The notes under the pieces were generated by a model. That model saw nothing but the letters and a program-made list of their open reading frames with translations, was not told the DNA's origin and did no database searches. From CALZKI01 sp045124055 (GTDB taxonomy: Bacteria > Bacillota > Clostridia > Lachnospirales > Lachnospiraceae), in assembly GCA_045124055.1 (NCBI GenBank), contig JBGVKZ010000049.1, positions 57,120 to 121,119 on the forward strand: a DNA stretch of 64,000 bases. The letters are read 5' to 3'. Position numbers and translations under genes: made by a program. Numbering within the stretch: position 1 is the stretch's first letter; each line of letters starts with the position of its first letter. Of this stretch, positions 18,407 through 27,240 are shown piece by piece.

Positions 18407-18964
18407 TTAAGCTCTTGAAAGGTATTCACCTGTTCTTGTATCAATCTTAATTTTTTCACCCTGTTCGATGAATAATGGTACATATACCACAGCACCTGTT
18501 TCAACAGTAGCAGGTTTTGTTGCACCTGTTGCTGTATCACCTTTGAAACCTGGTTCTGTTTCTGTAATTTCTAATTCAACAAATAAAGGTGGTTCAACTG
18601 CAAATACATTACCGTTGTGTGAACAAACTTTACACATTTCGTTTTCTTTAACGAATTTTAAAGAATCACCGATTGTTTCTGAATTTAAAGCTACCTGATC
18701 ATAAGTCTCTAAATCCATAAAGTTGTATAAATCACCATCAGAGTATAAATACTGCATATCTTTTCTATCAATACGTGCCTGAGGGCATTTTTCAGTAGGT
18801 CTAAAAGTTTTTTCTACAACACCACTACTTTTGATATTTTTTAATTTTGTTCTAACAAAAGCAGCACCTTTACCTGGTTTTACGTGCTGGAATTCGATAA
18901 TCTGATAAACGTTACCTTCTAATTCAATAGTAATACCATTTCTGAAATCACCTGCAGAAATCAT
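18407..18964 (-). CDS. efp: translation elongation factor P
   Basis: EF-P binds the ribosome between the P and E sites and relieves stalling at polyproline stretches. The start is the ATG at 18964, 7 bases after AGGAGG, giving 185 residues, the standard length; the longest frame begins at a TTG 6 bases earlier. The KOW-like N-terminal domain carries K32 at the loop tip (HVKPGKGAAF), the site modified in many bacteria. Two OB-type domains follow, ending in the typical TRTGEYLSRA. No modification-enzyme gene is nearby. It has its own leader with an 18-base palindrome and a strong terminator. Confidence 0.97.
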   Translation of the reverse strand: MISAGDFRNGITIELEGNVYQIIEFQHVKPGKGAAFVRTKLKNIKSSGVVEKTFRPTEKCPQARIDRKDMQYLYSDGDLYNFMDLETYDQVALNSETIGDSLKFVKENEMCKVCSHNGNVFAVEPPLFVELEITETEPGFKGDTATGATKPATVETGAVVYVPLFIEQGEKIKIDTRTGEYLSRA

Positions 18965-19002
18965 AAACAATCCTCCTAATATGTTTTTACGTCATAATTC
19001 TA

Positions 19003-19020
19003 ATATAGTTTATACTATAT
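19003..19020. promoter_or_regulatory. 18-base palindrome in the efp upstream region
   Basis: Two 7-base arms ATATAGT/ACTATAT around TTAT lie 39 bases before the efp start codon. On the minus strand TTGAAA lies just upstream, and TATAAA within the palindrome could be a -10 with a short 15-base spacer. It may be a promoter with an operator, or only an AT-rich dyad. Confidence 0.35.
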
Positions 19021-19035
19021 TTTTCCCTTTTTCAA

Positions 19036-19464
19036 CTATTTTTTTAGTAAAAAATTAATTGCTTCTAAATATCCATTTAGTCCGTGACCACAAATCTGTA
19101 AATCGCATACCTCTTTTGTCACAGAAATGTGCCGGAATTCCTCTCGGCTGGAAATATCAGAAATATGCAATTCCACCTTTGGAACGCTAATACTTGCCAG
19201 TGCATCACGAATAGCATAACTATAATGGGTAAATGCTCCGGGATTAATAACTATACCCTCTGTTCCGTCAAAATAGGACTCCTGAAGCCTGTCAATAATC
19301 GCTCCTTCATGGTTACTTTGGAAACATTCTACCTCAAAATTTTCCTGCTTCGCCTTTTCTTCTATCATATTTACAAGATACTTATAATCCTGTTTTCCAT
19401 AGACAGAAGGCTCTCTAATTCCTAAAAAGTTTAAGTTTGGTCCGTTGATTACTAAAATTTTCAC
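19036..19464 (-). CDS. aroQ: 3-dehydroquinate dehydratase, type II
   Basis: This enzyme catalyses the third step of the shikimate pathway as a cytosolic dodecamer. The 142-residue length fits type II. Active-site features are visible: NGPNLNFLGIREPSVYG with R17 and Y22, FQSNHEGAIID, the NPGAFTHYSYA segment, the catalytic-histidine region VELHISD, and FRHISV. It lies 1 base after aroK, so the three aro genes form one transcript. A gap of about 70 bases with a palindrome separates it from efp. Confidence 0.96.
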   Translation of the reverse strand: MKILVINGPNLNFLGIREPSVYGKQDYKYLVNMIEEKAKQENFEVECFQSNHEGAIIDRLQESYFDGTEGIVINPGAFTHYSYAIRDALASISVPKVELHISDISSREEFRHISVTKEVCDLQICGHGLNGYLEAINFLLKK

Positions 19465-19465
19465 G

Positions 19466-19978
19466 TTATTTCTCCCTTATCACCTTAAGTAATTCTTCAA
19501 ATACCTGCTTTACACTTTTCCCATCTTCTATTAAGACATAATCTGCTGCACTTTCGTAAATAGGATTTCTAACTTTTAAAAGCTCCTGTATTCTCTCCTT
19601 CGGATTTTCTACCTGTAAAAGAGGTCTTTGGCTGTCTCCTTTTAACCTATCATAAGCCTCTTTTGCTGTCATTTTTAAGAAGATACAATATCCATCCTCT
19701 TTTATCAAGATTCGATTTTCTTCTCTAAGAGGTGTGCCGCCACCTAGAGATAAAATCGTTCTTTCCTTTGCATCAAGCAATTCTTTTAATACTGCAGTTT
19801 CCAAATTTCTGAAATAGTCTTCCCCATCTTTTTCAAAAATCTCACTGATTTTTCGTCCTTCTTTTTCTTCAATATACAAATCTGTATCAATAAATTTTAG
19901 ATTTGTTTTTTTTGCCAGTCGATGACCCAAAGTAGTTTTGCCACTACCCATAAAACCGATTAAAATTATGTGTTTCAT
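19466..19978 (-). CDS. aroK: shikimate kinase
   Basis: It phosphorylates shikimate at the 3-hydroxyl using ATP. The P-loop GFMGSGKTT is at residues 8-16. The shikimate-binding D-T-D motif (FIDTDLYIE), the GGGTPL loop and the lid segment (DSQRPLL) are present. The length of 170 residues is normal. Its start overlaps the aroE stop by 4 bases (ATGA type), which suggests translational coupling. Confidence 0.96.
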   Translation of the reverse strand: MKHIILIGFMGSGKTTLGHRLAKKTNLKFIDTDLYIEEKEGRKISEIFEKDGEDYFRNLETAVLKELLDAKERTILSLGGGTPLREENRILIKEDGYCIFLKMTAKEAYDRLKGDSQRPLLQVENPKERIQELLKVRNPIYESAADYVLIEDGKSVKQVFEELLKVIREK

Positions 19979-20838
19979 CTTCTTAAAAGTTCCTCCAGCA
20001 TCGCATCATATACTTTTTCTGCTGCATCATCACTTACCGAAACATGATTCCAGTATTCATAAGCAATGATTCCCTGAAATAATAACATTTTCAGACCATT
20101 AAACGCCGGTTTATTGTGTTGCTTTGCAAGGGCCATAAACTTTGTTACTGCCGGATTAAAAATGACATCGTAAGCCACTGCAATTTTTTTGTAAAAGGCT
20201 TCATCAGATATAGCTGCTTCTTCAACTTTCGGATACATCCCAACGTTGGTTGCCTGAATAGCAATAGCCTTTTCTAAAGAAATCTCTTTATAAGAGTTTA
20301 AGTCGCCATAAGTAACTATACTGTCATATCCTTTACTAAGTTCTTTTGCCAAATTTTCTGCTTTATCAACGTTTCGATTCAAAATATGTATCTGCTTTGC
20401 CCCATTTTCTAATAGCATCAGTAAAATGGCTCTTGCAACGCCCCCTGCTCCAATCAAATAAAACTGGTTATCTTGAATCGTAATTCCATCATTTTTCATA
20501 GCACGGAATAATCCCGGCATATCGGTATTATAGCCCTTATAACCATTTTCACAACGAACCAGGGTATTCACTGCACCAATTTTTTTCGCCAAAGGGTCAA
20601 TATCTACAAGTTCCTTTATAACGTCCTGCTTGTATGGTACTGTTACATTCATTCCCTGAATATTTAATTCATATGCACCTTTTACCGCACTTTGCAGATT
20701 CTCCCTTACATCAAAAGGAACATAGGCAATTTCATGTCCTAAAATATCTGCTAACGTATGATGTAATACCGGCGAAAGACTGTGTTCTACCGGGTGACCA
20801 ATCAAGCCAAAAACTTTAGCTTTCCCTGTAATATTCAT
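19975..20838 (-). CDS. aroE: shikimate dehydrogenase
   Basis: It reduces 3-dehydroshikimate with NADPH. The N-terminal substrate domain has GHPVEHSLSPVLHH and MNVTVPYKQ with the catalytic lysine; the Rossmann domain has GAGGVARAI. The length of 287 residues is normal. The NRN motif after the second Rossmann strand (HILNRNVDKA) fits NADPH use. It starts right after the yqeG-type gene stop. The order aroE-aroK-aroQ gives three shikimate steps in one leftward transcript. Confidence 0.95.
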   Translation of the reverse strand: MNITGKAKVFGLIGHPVEHSLSPVLHHTLADILGHEIAYVPFDVRENLQSAVKGAYELNIQGMNVTVPYKQDVIKELVDIDPLAKKIGAVNTLVRCENGYKGYNTDMPGLFRAMKNDGITIQDNQFYLIGAGGVARAILLMLLENGAKQIHILNRNVDKAENLAKELSKGYDSIVTYGDLNSYKEISLEKAIAIQATNVGMYPKVEEAAISDEAFYKKIAVAYDVIFNPAVTKFMALAKQHNKPAFNGLKMLLFQGIIAYEYWNHVSVSDDAAEKVYDAMLEELLRR

Positions 20839-21366
20839 CTATTTTTCCGCTCCTTGTTTTTTCAGATATCGTTTATATGACGCCAAAACGATTTTTTCCA
20901 GATATCTCTTTAAGACTATCTGTATTTCCTCTTTTTTGTCAATCGGTTTTACTAAAATATTGTGCATTCCTGCATTTTTAGCTCCCCACACATCTGTAAA
21001 CAGTTGGTCTCCTACAAAGAGCGTGGTATCTTTATCCGTTCCCATCATTTCCATTGCTTTATAATAGTTCTTTACAAGAGGTTTTCCGGCCTTAAAAATG
21101 TAGGATACTTTTACCACATCGTTAAACATTTTTACCCGTGGTTCTTTATTATTGGATAATAGTACTACCTGAAAACCAAGCTCTTTTAAATGAGCAAATA
21201 AGGCTTCACTTCTCTTATCCGCCGGTGCTCCATGTGGAACAAGAGTATTATCAATATCAAAAATAATACCTCGATAACCTTTTTCATAATATTTATCAAA
21301 ATCGATTGCATAGGTAGAATCCATATAGCAATCTGGATAGAATTTCTTTAACATTTGCACTAACAC
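20839..21366 (-). CDS. YqeG-family HAD phosphatase
   Basis: A 175-residue cytosolic HAD superfamily IIIA hydrolase. Motif I is FDIDNTLVPHGAP (DxDxT type), motif II is LLSNNKE, and motif III/IV is FVGDQLFTDVWGAKNAGM. YqeG proteins are widespread in Firmicutes and are probably phosphatases; the substrate is not established. It lies 3 bases after the oppF-like gene and directly before aroE, linking transporter and aro genes. Confidence 0.85.
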   Translation of the reverse strand: MLVQMLKKFYPDCYMDSTYAIDFDKYYEKGYRGIIFDIDNTLVPHGAPADKRSEALFAHLKELGFQVVLLSNNKEPRVKMFNDVVKVSYIFKAGKPLVKNYYKAMEMMGTDKDTTLFVGDQLFTDVWGAKNAGMHNILVKPIDKKEEIQIVLKRYLEKIVLASYKRYLKKQGAEK

Positions 21367-21369
21367 CCT

Positions 21370-22101
21370 TTATGATTTATTTTTACGAATATTTGCTGCA
21401 TAAAGAAGCTGCTTGGTATACTCATCTTTCGGATTTTTATATACCGTATCTACGTTTCCTTCTTCCACAACTTCCCCACTTTTCATAATATATACTCTAC
21501 TACACATATTGTAAACTACTCTTAGGTCATGAGAAATGAATAAAATAGACAAATTCATTTCTTTTTGTAGCTGCAGCAGTAGTTTCAAAATTTGTGCCTG
21601 AATAGTCACATCTAAAGCCGATACCGGTTCATCTGCAATTAATAATTCCGGTTCAGTGATAAGAGCTACACCAATGCATACCCTTTGTCTTTGCCCGCCG
21701 GATAACTCTCTTGGATAATGATTTAATAAATCCTCATCAATTTCCACTTTTTTGGCAATTTCCAACACTTTTTTTCTACGTTCTTCTTTGGTTAATTTCG
21801 TCTGCATTCTCAGAGGTTCTTCTAAAATCCAGCCTATCTTTTTGGCAGGGTTTAAAGAACTGTATGGGTCTTGAAATACCATTTGAATCTTATTCGTATT
21901 TTTCTCCATTTTACCGCTGATATGTGGCAAGAGTCCAATAACCGCCTTTGCAAAGGTAGATTTTCCACTGCCACTTTCTCCTACAAGACCAATAATTTCG
22001 CCCTTTTCTATCTTAAAATCCATATTTCTAACGGTAGGAATTTCTTGCCCTCTGGTATAGGAAATATTCAGTTTTTCTGCGGATAAAATCGTTTCCTTCA
22101 T
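21370..22101 (-). CDS. oligopeptide/nickel-type ABC transporter ATPase (OppF-like)
   Basis: A 243-residue ATPase that powers import by the adjacent permeases. Walker A is GESGSGKST (about 41-49), the signature is LSGGQRQRV (about 148), and Walker B is LLIADEPVSALD. It is short and lacks the long C-terminal oligopeptide extension with cysteines, as often seen in nickel or small-peptide systems. It is the fifth gene of the leftward transporter operon, 8 bases after the OppD-like gene. Confidence 0.9.
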   Translation of the reverse strand: MKETILSAEKLNISYTRGQEIPTVRNMDFKIEKGEIIGLVGESGSGKSTFAKAVIGLLPHISGKMEKNTNKIQMVFQDPYSSLNPAKKIGWILEEPLRMQTKLTKEERRKKVLEIAKKVEIDEDLLNHYPRELSGGQRQRVCIGVALITEPELLIADEPVSALDVTIQAQILKLLLQLQKEMNLSILFISHDLRVVYNMCSRVYIMKSGEVVEEGNVDTVYKNPKDEYTKQLLYAANIRKNKS

Positions 22102-22109
22102 AACTTCTC

Positions 22110-22901
22110 CTATATATTACAAACCGGAATTGCTGCCAAAAGTTCTCTGGTATACTCCTCTTTCGGACTTTCGAAAATTGCTTTCGTACTACCGCTTTCT
22201 ACCACTTTTCCATCTTTCATTACAATCACTTGATTGCATAACGTTTCCACCAGACTCAAATCGTGGGAAATAAACAAAATGGCTGTACCCCTTTTTTCAT
22301 TTAGCTGTTTCATCAGTTCAATAATCTGTACCTGGGTGGTAACATCTAAGGCAGTAGTTGGTTCGTCTGCTATCAGTATTTTCGGCTCACAAATCATAGC
22401 TGCGGCAATCATAACTCTCTGCCTCATACCTCCTGATAATTCGTGAGGATACATATCATATACTTTCTCTGCATTTTGCAGCTCCACTTCTTTTAACAGG
22501 GAAATGGCTTTTTCTTTTCTTTCCTCTTTGGATAACTTCGTATGAAGACGTAAACTTTCTTCTACTTGCCACCCTATTTTTTTCACAGGGTTTAAAGAGG
22601 TCATTGGCTCTTGAAAAATTATGGCAATGTCTTTTCCCTGATATTGTCTCAATTCATGTCTTTTTAAACTCAATAAATCTTTTCCGTCAAAAAGAATTTC
22701 TCCCTTTTTTTCCATATCGTGACGATTTAATAAGCCTGCGATTGCAAGAGCACTCATACTTTTTCCAGAACCTGATTCTCCAACAATTCCTATTCTGTCG
22801 CCACGTTGTAAGACTAAGTCAAAATCCTTCACTACCCTTTCCGGCAGCTCGTGGTCATAAAATTCAATACTTAAATTTTTTACTTCTAATAATGGTGCCA
22901 T
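22110..22901 (-). CDS. oligopeptide/nickel-type ABC transporter ATPase (OppD-like)
   Basis: A 263-residue partner ATPase. Walker A is GESGSGKSM (about 41-49), the signature is LSGGMRQRV, and Walker B is ILIADEPTTALD. OppD- and OppF-like proteins pair as heterodimers in family-5 importers. The usual Cys-rich C-terminal segment of large oligopeptide ATPases is absent. It starts 2 bases after the OppC-like permease. Confidence 0.9.
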   Translation of the reverse strand: MAPLLEVKNLSIEFYDHELPERVVKDFDLVLQRGDRIGIVGESGSGKSMSALAIAGLLNRHDMEKKGEILFDGKDLLSLKRHELRQYQGKDIAIIFQEPMTSLNPVKKIGWQVEESLRLHTKLSKEERKEKAISLLKEVELQNAEKVYDMYPHELSGGMRQRVMIAAAMICEPKILIADEPTTALDVTTQVQIIELMKQLNEKRGTAILFISHDLSLVETLCNQVIVMKDGKVVESGSTKAIFESPKEEYTRELLAAIPVCNI

Positions 22902-22903
22902 AG

Positions 22904-23707
22904 CTATTTTCCTCCCTTAATGCCTTCGCCTAGGAGACTAAATCCCAAAATCAACAGTACTAATACAATTCCAGGGAACAACACATAAGTCGGGGCGGTA
23001 AACAGATAGCTCTGAGCTTCTGATAACATCTTTCCAAGACTGGCCGTTGGCGGCTGCACACCAATTCCCAGATAACTCATTCCCGCCTCTGCTAAAACAG
23101 CATTATTAAATCCTATCATAATTGAGGATAATAAAACCTGCTTGATATTCGGTAAAATATGCACAAAAATAATTCTCAAATCATTTGCTCCATACAATTT
23201 TGCCGCTTTAACATAATCAGCATTTTTGGCCTTTAAAAATTCCCCCCTGACAATTCTGGCATAACTTGGTATAAAGCCGATTCCGAGGGCTAAAATAAGC
23301 TGATACGTGCCTCTACCCAGCATACTGACAATCACCATTGCAAGTAAAATACTTGGAAAGGCAAACATTGTGTCTATACAACGCATTAAAATCTGGTCTA
23401 GTACTCCTCCAAAATAGCCCGTAACAGCACCTATAATCGTTCCTACAACTGTTCCAATAAGAACCGTTCCTGTTGCCACTTTTAAGGTCGTTCCAAGTCC
23501 CACTAATACTCGGCTGAAAATATCCCTGCCAAAGTTGTCACAGCCCATAATGTGCTTAAAAGAAACTCCTGCATATTTTAAAGAGGTATCCATTGCGTCT
23601 GGGTCGTAAGGCGTACCAATGAGCCCCCATATAAGAAGCAATAGCATAACGCTCGTAATGATTGCACCAATTATGAAGTTGTTATTGTATTTACGACGTT
23701 TTTTCAT
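22904..23707 (-). CDS. oligopeptide/nickel-type ABC permease (OppC-like)
   Basis: A 267-residue inner-membrane permease with about six hydrophobic segments, the first at residues 9-30. The N-terminal half has the HIMGCDNFGRDIFSRVL motif typical of OppC/DppC. The EAA loop that contacts the ATPase is EFLKAKNADYVKAAKLYGANDLRII. It lies 2 bases after the OppB-like gene. Confidence 0.9.
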   Translation of the reverse strand: MKKRRKYNNNFIIGAIITSVMLLLLIWGLIGTPYDPDAMDTSLKYAGVSFKHIMGCDNFGRDIFSRVLVGLGTTLKVATGTVLIGTVVGTIIGAVTGYFGGVLDQILMRCIDTMFAFPSILLAMVIVSMLGRGTYQLILALGIGFIPSYARIVRGEFLKAKNADYVKAAKLYGANDLRIIFVHILPNIKQVLLSSIMIGFNNAVLAEAGMSYLGIGVQPPTASLGKMLSEAQSYLFTAPTYVLFPGIVLVLLILGFSLLGEGIKGGK

Positions 23708-23709
23708 AA

Positions 23710-24651
23710 TTACTCCGTATCAATTCTTGGGTCTACTTTATGGTAAATTATATCTACTACAAAATTAATCACTAAAATAATAACTGCCAAAATCAGAATA
23801 ATGGCTTGCACAACAGGATAATCTCTGTTGGAAATAGAGATTAGCAATATTCTGCCAAGTCCCGGAATTCCGAATACCTGCTCTACAACAATACTTCCTG
23901 CCACGATATCTGCCAAAGTCATTCCAAGAAACGTAATGACAGGAATCATCGCATTTTTCAATACGTGTTTATATAATACCTCCGTAGTGCTGTTTCCCCG
24001 GCTGTATGCCGTACGCACATACTCTTTTTGATATTCTTCTAAAATCGATTCCTTTAACAATTTCACAGTCATAGCGATTTTGGGTATCGCAATGGCAAAA
24101 GCCGGAAAAATCAAATACACTAAAAAGCCGGCAAAATCCTTTTTATAGGAAACAAATCCCCCAGGTGTAAAAAGTCCGAGAATCAGGCCAAACACCAAGG
24201 TAATAATAATTCCCGAAAAGAAAGGTGGAATCGACATAATAATCTGATTAAAAACGGTGAAAACTCTATCTATCACACTGCCTTTGTGTTTTGCAATAAA
24301 AACCCCCAGTGGAATAGATACAACAAAAATAATCACAAAACTCATTAATGTTAAAGTTATGGTGATAGGTAATTTATCCATTATCAAAGAGGACACGCTC
24401 ATATGATAACTATAACTGGTTCCAAAATCTCCCATAATACAAGATTTTAACCATCTGAAATACTGCACAAAAAACGGGTCATTTAACCCCATTTCTTCTC
24501 GAAGTGCCTCTATTTTTTCAGGTGTTGCCTGGGTCCCCAGCATATTGGTCGCTGCATCTCCCGGTATCACCGACAAGGCTAAAAAAACCAAGAAGGAAAC
24601 GACAAGCAGCGTCACTATCATAATCAAAAATTTCTTTACAATACGCTTCAT
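23710..24651 (-). CDS. oligopeptide/nickel-type ABC permease (OppB-like)
   Basis: A 313-residue inner-membrane permease with an N-terminal anchor helix (about 7-28), the family segment LGTQATPEKIEALREEMGLNDPFFVQYFRWL, and a set of helices with the EAA loop (EEYQKEYVRTAYSRG). It pairs with the OppC-like protein. It lies 27 bases after the binding-protein gene. Confidence 0.9.
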   Translation of the reverse strand: MKRIVKKFLIMIVTLLVVSFLVFLALSVIPGDAATNMLGTQATPEKIEALREEMGLNDPFFVQYFRWLKSCIMGDFGTSYSYHMSVSSLIMDKLPITITLTLMSFVIIFVVSIPLGVFIAKHKGSVIDRVFTVFNQIIMSIPPFFSGIIITLVFGLILGLFTPGGFVSYKKDFAGFLVYLIFPAFAIAIPKIAMTVKLLKESILEEYQKEYVRTAYSRGNSTTEVLYKHVLKNAMIPVITFLGMTLADIVAGSIVVEQVFGIPGLGRILLISISNRDYPVVQAIILILAVIILVINFVVDIIYHKVDPRIDTE

Positions 24652-24678
24652 TTTGCATCTCCTTCCTGGCTTCTACAA

Positions 24679-26196
24679 TTATTCTACAATATATAATTTA
24701 GATATATCCTGCACATACAACGGATAAAATTCATAACCTGCATATTTTTTGTTAATAGCAACAAATTCTGCTAAATCCTGAATATATACATTGGCTGCTG
24801 TCTCATTTAAAATCTTGAGACATTCTTGATAATAGGCTGTTTTTTCTGCGTCATTCACGCTGGCTCTTGCCTGATTTAACGCAGTGTCATATGCTGCATT
24901 ATTATAATTGATAAAGTTCTTACTTGCTGTACTTTCGAAACGGTCAAGCATCGCACCGGCTGTTAATGCCGAAGCATCTACACCTACTACCGTTGCTTCA
25001 AAGCTTCTACCAGTGTATACATCTTCTACCCAAGTATTCCACTCTACCAATTCAATGTTGGCTGTTACATTGATATTTTTAAGCTGCTCTGCAATAACCT
25101 GAGCTGTATCAATGTGTGGCTGATAGTTCGATGGAACTGTTAACGTAAATTCAAATCCATCTTCATAGCCGGCTTCTTTTAATAAAGCTTTTGCCTTATC
25201 GTAATCTACGGTATAAGTATCATTTAATTCCGGCATATAATACTTTTCAAAAGCAGGGAACATACTACTACCTACTTCTGTTCCTTTTCCATCTGCGGTA
25301 AAGTCCATAATTTCCTGTGGGTCTACCACATAGCAAAGTGCCTGGCGAACCAATTCGTTATTAAAAGGTTCTACGGCATTGTTTAAATACATTGCCTGAA
25401 CTAAATTCATCGTTCCTTCATAGATTTCATAATCATCGCCAAGTTGTTCTACCTGAGCTGCTGTTAAACGGCAGAACATATCAATTCCGCCACCCTGTAA
25501 TTCCATTACAATGGAATCAGCATTTGCACAAATCTTGAATACAACCTGTTCGATATGTGCTCCTTCGCCCCAGTATTCATCAAATTTTTCTACAATAAAA
25601 TTTTCTTGAGGTGAACGGGATACATATTTGTACGGACCTGTTCCGATAGGATTTGTATCCGTATCTGTGTTACTCTTTGGAATAATAGCTGCTGTAAAGT
25701 TTGCCAGAAAATTGGTGTCTCCCTCTACTAATACCACTTCAATTGTATTTTCATCGAGAATGTTGACGCTATCAATATTAGAAAAAGCCGGTACTAATAA
25801 ACTTTCGTTATCAGCATCGGCACATCTTTCAATCGAATACTTTACATCCTCTGCTGTAACAAGGCTTCCATCATGAAATTTCACGCCTTCTCTCAACGTA
25901 AAAGTATACACTTTTCCGTCGTCGGAAATGTTTACTTCACTCGCTACTGCAGGGTTCAAATTACCTTCACTATCTGGTTTTACCAAACCTTCGTAGATAT
26001 TGAACAGAACTTCCTTCGTTCCTGCCGCCACTGCTTTGTGAGGGTCAAGACTTTCTTCCAAATCCTGTGGAATACCAATGGTAATTTTTGAGGAATTCTC
26101 ATCACCTGTCTTATCACCTGAGCAACCACCCAGTGCAATAGTTAGTGCCATAAACATGACTCCTAAAAAGATTTTGGTTAATCCTTTCTTTTTCAT
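24679..26196 (-). CDS. family 5 solute-binding lipoprotein
   Basis: A 505-residue extracellular substrate-binding protein. The signal peptide ends at a lipobox LGGC (Cys25). Family 5 motifs include YEGLVKPDSEGNLNPAVA, the FTLREGVKFHDGSLVTAEDVKYSIER signature and NPIGTGPYKYV. The likely ligands are peptides, nickel complexes or similar small molecules; the sequence does not decide. As first gene of the operon it is preceded by a sigma-A promoter at 26259-26286 that overlaps the end of nrdR. Confidence 0.92.
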   Translation of the reverse strand: MKKKGLTKIFLGVMFMALTIALGGCSGDKTGDENSSKITIGIPQDLEESLDPHKAVAAGTKEVLFNIYEGLVKPDSEGNLNPAVASEVNISDDGKVYTFTLREGVKFHDGSLVTAEDVKYSIERCADADNESLLVPAFSNIDSVNILDENTIEVVLVEGDTNFLANFTAAIIPKSNTDTDTNPIGTGPYKYVSRSPQENFIVEKFDEYWGEGAHIEQVVFKICANADSIVMELQGGGIDMFCRLTAAQVEQLGDDYEIYEGTMNLVQAMYLNNAVEPFNNELVRQALCYVVDPQEIMDFTADGKGTEVGSSMFPAFEKYYMPELNDTYTVDYDKAKALLKEAGYEDGFEFTLTVPSNYQPHIDTAQVIAEQLKNINVTANIELVEWNTWVEDVYTGRSFEATVVGVDASALTAGAMLDRFESTASKNFINYNNAAYDTALNQARASVNDAEKTAYYQECLKILNETAANVYIQDLAEFVAINKKYAGYEFYPLYVQDISKLYIVE

Positions 26197-26226
26197 GTTT
26201 TTGATTCCTTTCTTTATGAAATTTTA

Positions 26227-26258
26227 AATCGCTGACGCATTTACACACGTCAGCGATT
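26227..26258 (-). terminator. 11-bp inverted repeat: nrdR terminator and possible operator
   Basis: AATCGCTGACG and its exact complement (26227-26237, 26248-26258) flank a 10-base loop. It lies 17 bases beyond the nrdR stop and is followed by TAAAATTT, so it can end nrdR transcription. It also starts directly at the -10 box of the transporter promoter. Confidence 0.65.
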
Positions 26259-26286
26259 ATTATAGCACACTTTTTTATTTATTCAA
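26259..26286 (-). promoter_or_regulatory. sigma-A promoter of the peptide-transporter operon
   Basis: On the minus strand TTGAAT (26281-26286, inside the nrdR coding end), 16 bases, TATAAT (26259-26264) with an extended TGC before it. Confidence 0.8.
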
Positions 26287-26727
26287 GACACTTTTTAATT
26301 CGTCCATAAAGGTATTTATGTCTTTAAACTCTCTATATACAGATGCAAAACGTACATATGCAACTGCCTCTAAATCCTTTAATTTATTCATAACCAATTC
26401 GCCAATCACACGACTTTCTACTTCCTTTTCTTCCATATTAAAAATCTGTGTTTCTACTTCATCTACAAGCTGTGTAATCTGACTTGCACTAATTGGACGC
26501 TTATGACAAGCCCTAAGGACTCCTGCTTCAATTTTGGAACGGTCATAAGTTTCTCTATTATTATCCTTTTTAATGATAATTAAAGGAATCGTTTCCACCT
26601 TTTCATACGTTGTAAAACGCTTATCGCATTCATCACAAACACGACGTCTTCTAATGGAATTGTTATCTTCCGCCGGTCTTGAATCAATAACTCTTGTATT
26701 CTCATGACCACAAAATGGACACTTCAT
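26275..26727 (-). CDS. nrdR: transcriptional repressor NrdR
   Basis: NrdR represses ribonucleotide reductase genes in response to (d)ATP. The start is the ATG at 26727, 9 bases after AGGAGG, giving 150 residues. The N-terminal zinc ribbon is CPFCGHENTRVIDSRPAEDN with the second pair CDECDKRF; the ATP-cone domain (about 49-139) starts at IIIKKDNNRETYDRSKIEAGV. Both domains are complete. It has its own consensus promoter. Confidence 0.96.
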   Translation of the reverse strand: MKCPFCGHENTRVIDSRPAEDNNSIRRRRVCDECDKRFTTYEKVETIPLIIIKKDNNRETYDRSKIEAGVLRACHKRPISASQITQLVDEVETQIFNMEEKEVESRVIGELVMNKLKDLEAVAYVRFASVYREFKDINTFMDELKSVLNK

Positions 26728-26773
26728 AGGAACTTCCTCCTTTTCCCTCATAAAAACAAAAATTGATAGAATT

Positions 26774-26802
26774 ATTATAGGAAAAATTCCAAATTATGTC
26801 AA
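26774..26802 (-). promoter_or_regulatory. sigma-A promoter of nrdR
   Basis: Perfect consensus on the minus strand: TTGACA (26797-26802), 17 bases, TATAAT (26774-26779). Confidence 0.9.
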
Positions 26803-26857
26803 CGATTTTATGGAAACTGATAGGAAATAAGCTCTATTTTCTGACAATTCAGTTTTT

Positions 26858-27094
26858 CTAACAAGTACAAATATCCACCAGAATAATATCAGGACCTATC
26901 TGCTTGATATCTTTATAACGAATGATAATTTCTTTTCCGCCGCCCATAAAAAACAGTGGCTTGCAATTTCCCGGGACAATTAGGGTGTGGATACAGCCGG
27001 TACATTCGTCAAATTCCAAATCCATAACTCTGCCAAGCCTTTTACAATCTCTGATATTAATAACCTCTTTACATTTAAACTCCGAATATTTCAT
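26858..27094 (-). CDS. YlmC/YmxH-family sporulation-associated PRC-barrel protein
   Basis: A 78-residue protein with a single PRC-barrel-like fold: EVINIRDCKRLGRVMDLEFDECTGCIHTLIVPG, then the I.IRYKDIKQIGPDIILVDI segment. YlmC/YmxH proteins are small and conserved in endospore formers, commonly beside sigG, as here; their precise role is unresolved. It is divergent from sigG, sharing a 146-base intergenic region. Confidence 0.85.
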   Translation of the reverse strand: MKYSEFKCKEVINIRDCKRLGRVMDLEFDECTGCIHTLIVPGNCKPLFFMGGGKEIIIRYKDIKQIGPDIILVDICTC

Positions 27095-27182
27095 AAAATC
27101 ACCACAAATCCCTTTTTAATAAGATATGAATTTCTTCACGATTTGGTTATGAAAATTCGCCCCTCTCTTGTAAACTTTCTTT

Positions 27183-27211
27183 GCATATTTTCGCCAAATC
27201 TGGAAATCATA
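27183..27211 (+). promoter_or_regulatory. candidate sigma-F/sigma-G promoter of sigG
   Basis: GCATA (27183-27187), 14 bases, GGAAATCATA (27202-27211), which matches the forespore -10 pattern GGnnAnAnTA at 5 of 6 fixed positions. It fits the known control of sigG by sigma-F and by itself. No sigma-A promoter is evident here. Confidence 0.45.
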
Positions 27212-27240
27212 TCAACAAATGACTGTAAACGGAGGCTTCT

